Source: Macrotrachela quadricornifera (taxonomy: Eukaryota > Rotifera > Eurotatoria > Philodinida > Philodinidae). From it: DNA of 64,000 nt. The stretch spans positions 568,571-632,570 of the forward strand of contig JAJEKB010001368.1 of NCBI GenBank assembly GCA_022393335.1. The letters run 5' to 3'. Positions 61,633 to 64,000 of the stretch are shown here, piece after piece. Positions within the stretch are counted from its first letter, which is position 1. Each line of letters starts with the position of its first letter. Position numbers and translations under genes: made by a program. Below the pieces are notes generated by a model. That model searched no databases and had not been told where the DNA came from. It saw only the letters and a list, made by a program, of their open reading frames with translations.

Positions 61633-63161
61633 TAGCGGCGGCGCCAGGATTTTCTTTTAGGGTGTGCTGGGCCCACTCAAAAGTTTACTGATCGATGGAT
61701 ACTGAGAAAATGTCTTCTCGTCTTTCTTCCCAAAGAAAATTAGGCAAAAGTCAATTTTGGCGTCGACAGAAATATGAAGTGATGTTGTCTATTGACAAAT
61801 TTAGGGCTGAAGTGAAGATACGATTGTTGTCGTTTCAAAATCTTTTTCATTTTTTGCACCAAAATCGAGCGAAAAACCCACTTCACATCGACTTGAATGA
61901 GCTTCGAGAATCGGTGTTTGTATATGATTATTCTCTCACTACGATTAACTGCCCCCGTCCTAGCGATATTCTAGACCTGTCAGTACTATAATTATCTGAG
62001 AATTAACCGATTTCGCTTTCAGCTATAAAAACCGAAAGAGTTTCCCATTAAAAAATCCAAGAAGCTTTCGGTTTTCCGCTCATCAAAAATACCCGCGCAA
62101 AAGTGTAGTTGACCAACAGTTTCTACTTCTTGGCTCTATCAAGTAGTATCATCGTTTACCTTTCAAAAGGCATTATTGAAAAACAATCGCTGTCAATATG
62201 ACCAGGATTGCCGACAAAAATACTAAAAGCCGCTGCTAAGTCTAACACGAAACAGTTTTCAGTCGAGACAAGTGAAGAACAAAGTTAGATGTGTTTATAA
62301 AGCATGCAAAACTCTTCTGTTTCGCAAAATATTTTGAAAGTTTTATTTTTATTTTTGGAGCATTATGAATTCTGACAATTTTACGCCACCTTATTAGAAA
62401 AATCAAAATATTTAAGGATTGATATATATCTAAACAATTAAGATTTTGCTGTAGTGACAGAAAACATCGATTTTCCACTTCACCCTGCCCTCTCACATGA
62501 CATTCCTAATAAAACCTGTTTTTTTAAAGTATTAAGAATATAGTGAGTAACTTTTCTATAACATAACTGATATACGTTCAATCTAAATTCACGTATTATA
62601 TGTGTTCTCAGTAAATATAAATGTTTTTCTATGAACTTGACCATTGTACAATATAAAACATTATTTTATCACTATCTTTATTATGTAGAAAAACAAATTA
62701 TAAAATATATAATAAAAATGTAGTACTATTCTTTTTATCACTATGAAGAGTCTCTTGTATTAGTTCAATATCTATTTAAAACACACATTTTATTGATAGA
62801 AATGCCAAATCAGTATAACACATTTCATTCACTGGTTTTAGTGTACGATAGTTCATTAAACTTCATGTCAGCCATATCTCTTCTATAAATAATCAGCAAT
62901 ATAAATGTAGTTCTGAGAGCTATTATTATTTAGATAGCGTCCGCAAATACATTTGATATTAGTAGATTTCATTTAAAAATGAAGTGTGATAGAAACTTTT
63001 GATTTAAACGTTGGTTTAATCGTAAGAAATTTCCCTATATTGCATTAAATTCACTTTTATTTGATCAAAAACCTGCCTTGACAATATTAATGATAAAAAT
63101 TTTTCAGGGTGGGCTCAATGAAGTTTCGGGTGGGCTGAGCCTACCCCTGGTGCCACCACTA
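61633..63161. mobile_element. Probable decayed DNA transposon, 1.5 kb
   Basis: The left end TAGCGGCGGCGCCAGG and the inverted right end TAGTGGTGGCACCAGG match at 13 of 16 positions, and both ends are followed by GGGTGGGC/GGGCCCAC-like blocks. The GCGGCGCCAGG terminus is of a kind often found in hAT elements, but no 8-bp target duplication is visible. A 98-codon open frame from ATG 61695 (M-D-T-E-K-M-S-S-R-L-S-S-Q-R-K-L-G-K) may be a remnant; it is basic and unrecognised. Confidence 0.45.
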
Positions 63162-63174
63162 TTTTTCTCATAGT

Positions 63175-64000
63175 ACAGGAAAGCTACCACATCCTCCTTT
63201 CTTGTAGAAGCTTCCGATGTATCTCGCATCTTATACTTCTATTATATTTCACATACAATTATTCATAGCGGACTGTTAGTGCTCACACAATTACTTATAT
63301 TATATGAGAAAAAAATTCAATCAGTTTACTTACATGCTTCGCAAAGGAGAAATGATTTGCAAATGATATACAGTTTGCTACTGAATCACTCAGTTTTATA
63401 TTCTTGTCTCTGTTTTTTTTGTTTCTTAAGTATGAATTATTTTTTGTTCAGACCAAGTCTATTTGATTTTGTTTTTTCTTCACTATCAATATGTACAGAT
63501 AGTGATATGTGGCACGTTGAGATCGATCGTTATTTTTTGTATATAGCAAGCGTCTACCATAATCGAAAAAAAAAGTCACATAGATTACCTTGAGAGTGAA
63601 GGTTCAATCGAAAAAGAGACTTATCTCTTGACAAAGTAAAGATAACTTCAATCTGCTGATTTCAACTTTTGCTTTTCAGTAAGCCATCAAGTTGAAATGA
63701 AACTAATATCTTGTTTTGAATAAGTGCTTTCTATTAACAAATAAAATACAACGTTTCATTTGCTGACTTGTTTCGTGTCATATTTATTTTATTATTAAAA
63801 CACTCATTAGAACTGTGTATAGTAATAAACACAAAAAAGAAAAATGAAGAACGAAAGAGAAATCGAAAAATAAGGTTGCATATTAATAAGCACAGAAAAA
63901 GAAAAATCAAAAAGAAAAATTGATATAGTCATCATATTTTGTGAACTAGTCGTTAACTATCTTTTACTTATTGATACAGCCATCATTTTTTCTGAGTTCA
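63175..64000 (+). repeat. Dispersed repeat, copy 2 (runs off the window)
   Basis: This is the reverse complement of 28280-29115, with similarity lasting to the last base of the window, so the repeat continues beyond. Open frames differ between the copies through small changes, which argues against a conserved protein. Confidence 0.75.

Overview
This window looks like nuclear DNA of a small-genome metazoan, most likely a bdelloid rotifer. The DNA is AT-rich. Genes are cut by many short GT-AG introns, often 44-70 bases. Animal genes (PRDM-type SET protein, cytochrome P450, ABCB/P-glycoprotein) sit beside a nonribosomal peptide synthetase (NRPS), and the sequence between them is crowded with small, decayed DNA transposons. 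Intron-bearing NRPS genes of bacterial type next to animal genes are known from bdelloids. The host assignment is an inference from this mix; no marker gene proves it.

Layout. 1-9.1 kb: the last exons of an unidentified gene, a small secreted protein (minus strand) diverging from a five-exon PRDM9-like SET-domain gene, then a small single-pass membrane protein. 10.7-18.8 kb: transposon territory, with a 279-bp MITE, an unusual 3.7-kb element that has both terminal inverted repeats and internal direct repeats around a DUF3987-like P-loop gene, a P450 pseudogene, and a hAT relic (with 8-bp target duplications) split by a mariner-type foldback. 19.4-32 kb: relics of a DUF6589-like transposon gene, a Tc1/mariner transposase, minisatellites, several MITEs and a LINE fragment. 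33.1-47.5 kb: a broken NRPS locus. A first condensation (C) domain with a degenerate active site is separated by 7.5 kb of foldback and repeat DNA from the tail of a carrier domain, an assembly gap, and then an open C-A-T module ending in a membrane and left-handed beta-helix domain of the Pls/PosA type. 48-51 kb: a MITE and a possible gene fragment. 51.1-60.9 kb: a complete 29-exon ABCB full transporter on the minus strand, whose exon phases all agree and add up to 1340 residues; transposons lie inside its long introns. 61.6-64 kb: a decayed element and the second, inverted copy of a repeat also present at 28.3-29.1 kb.

How the genes relate. The only gene with every exon and domain in place is the ABCB transporter; the SET gene and the small secreted and membrane-protein genes also read open. 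An efflux pump about 3.7 kb from an NRPS on the opposite strand is tempting to link, but nothing in the sequence shows co-function. The NRPS looks damaged (missing adenylation domain, lost C1 histidine, N-gap); misassembly at the gap is a real alternative. Exon structures were worked out by eye from splice signals and frame agreement, without transcript evidence.
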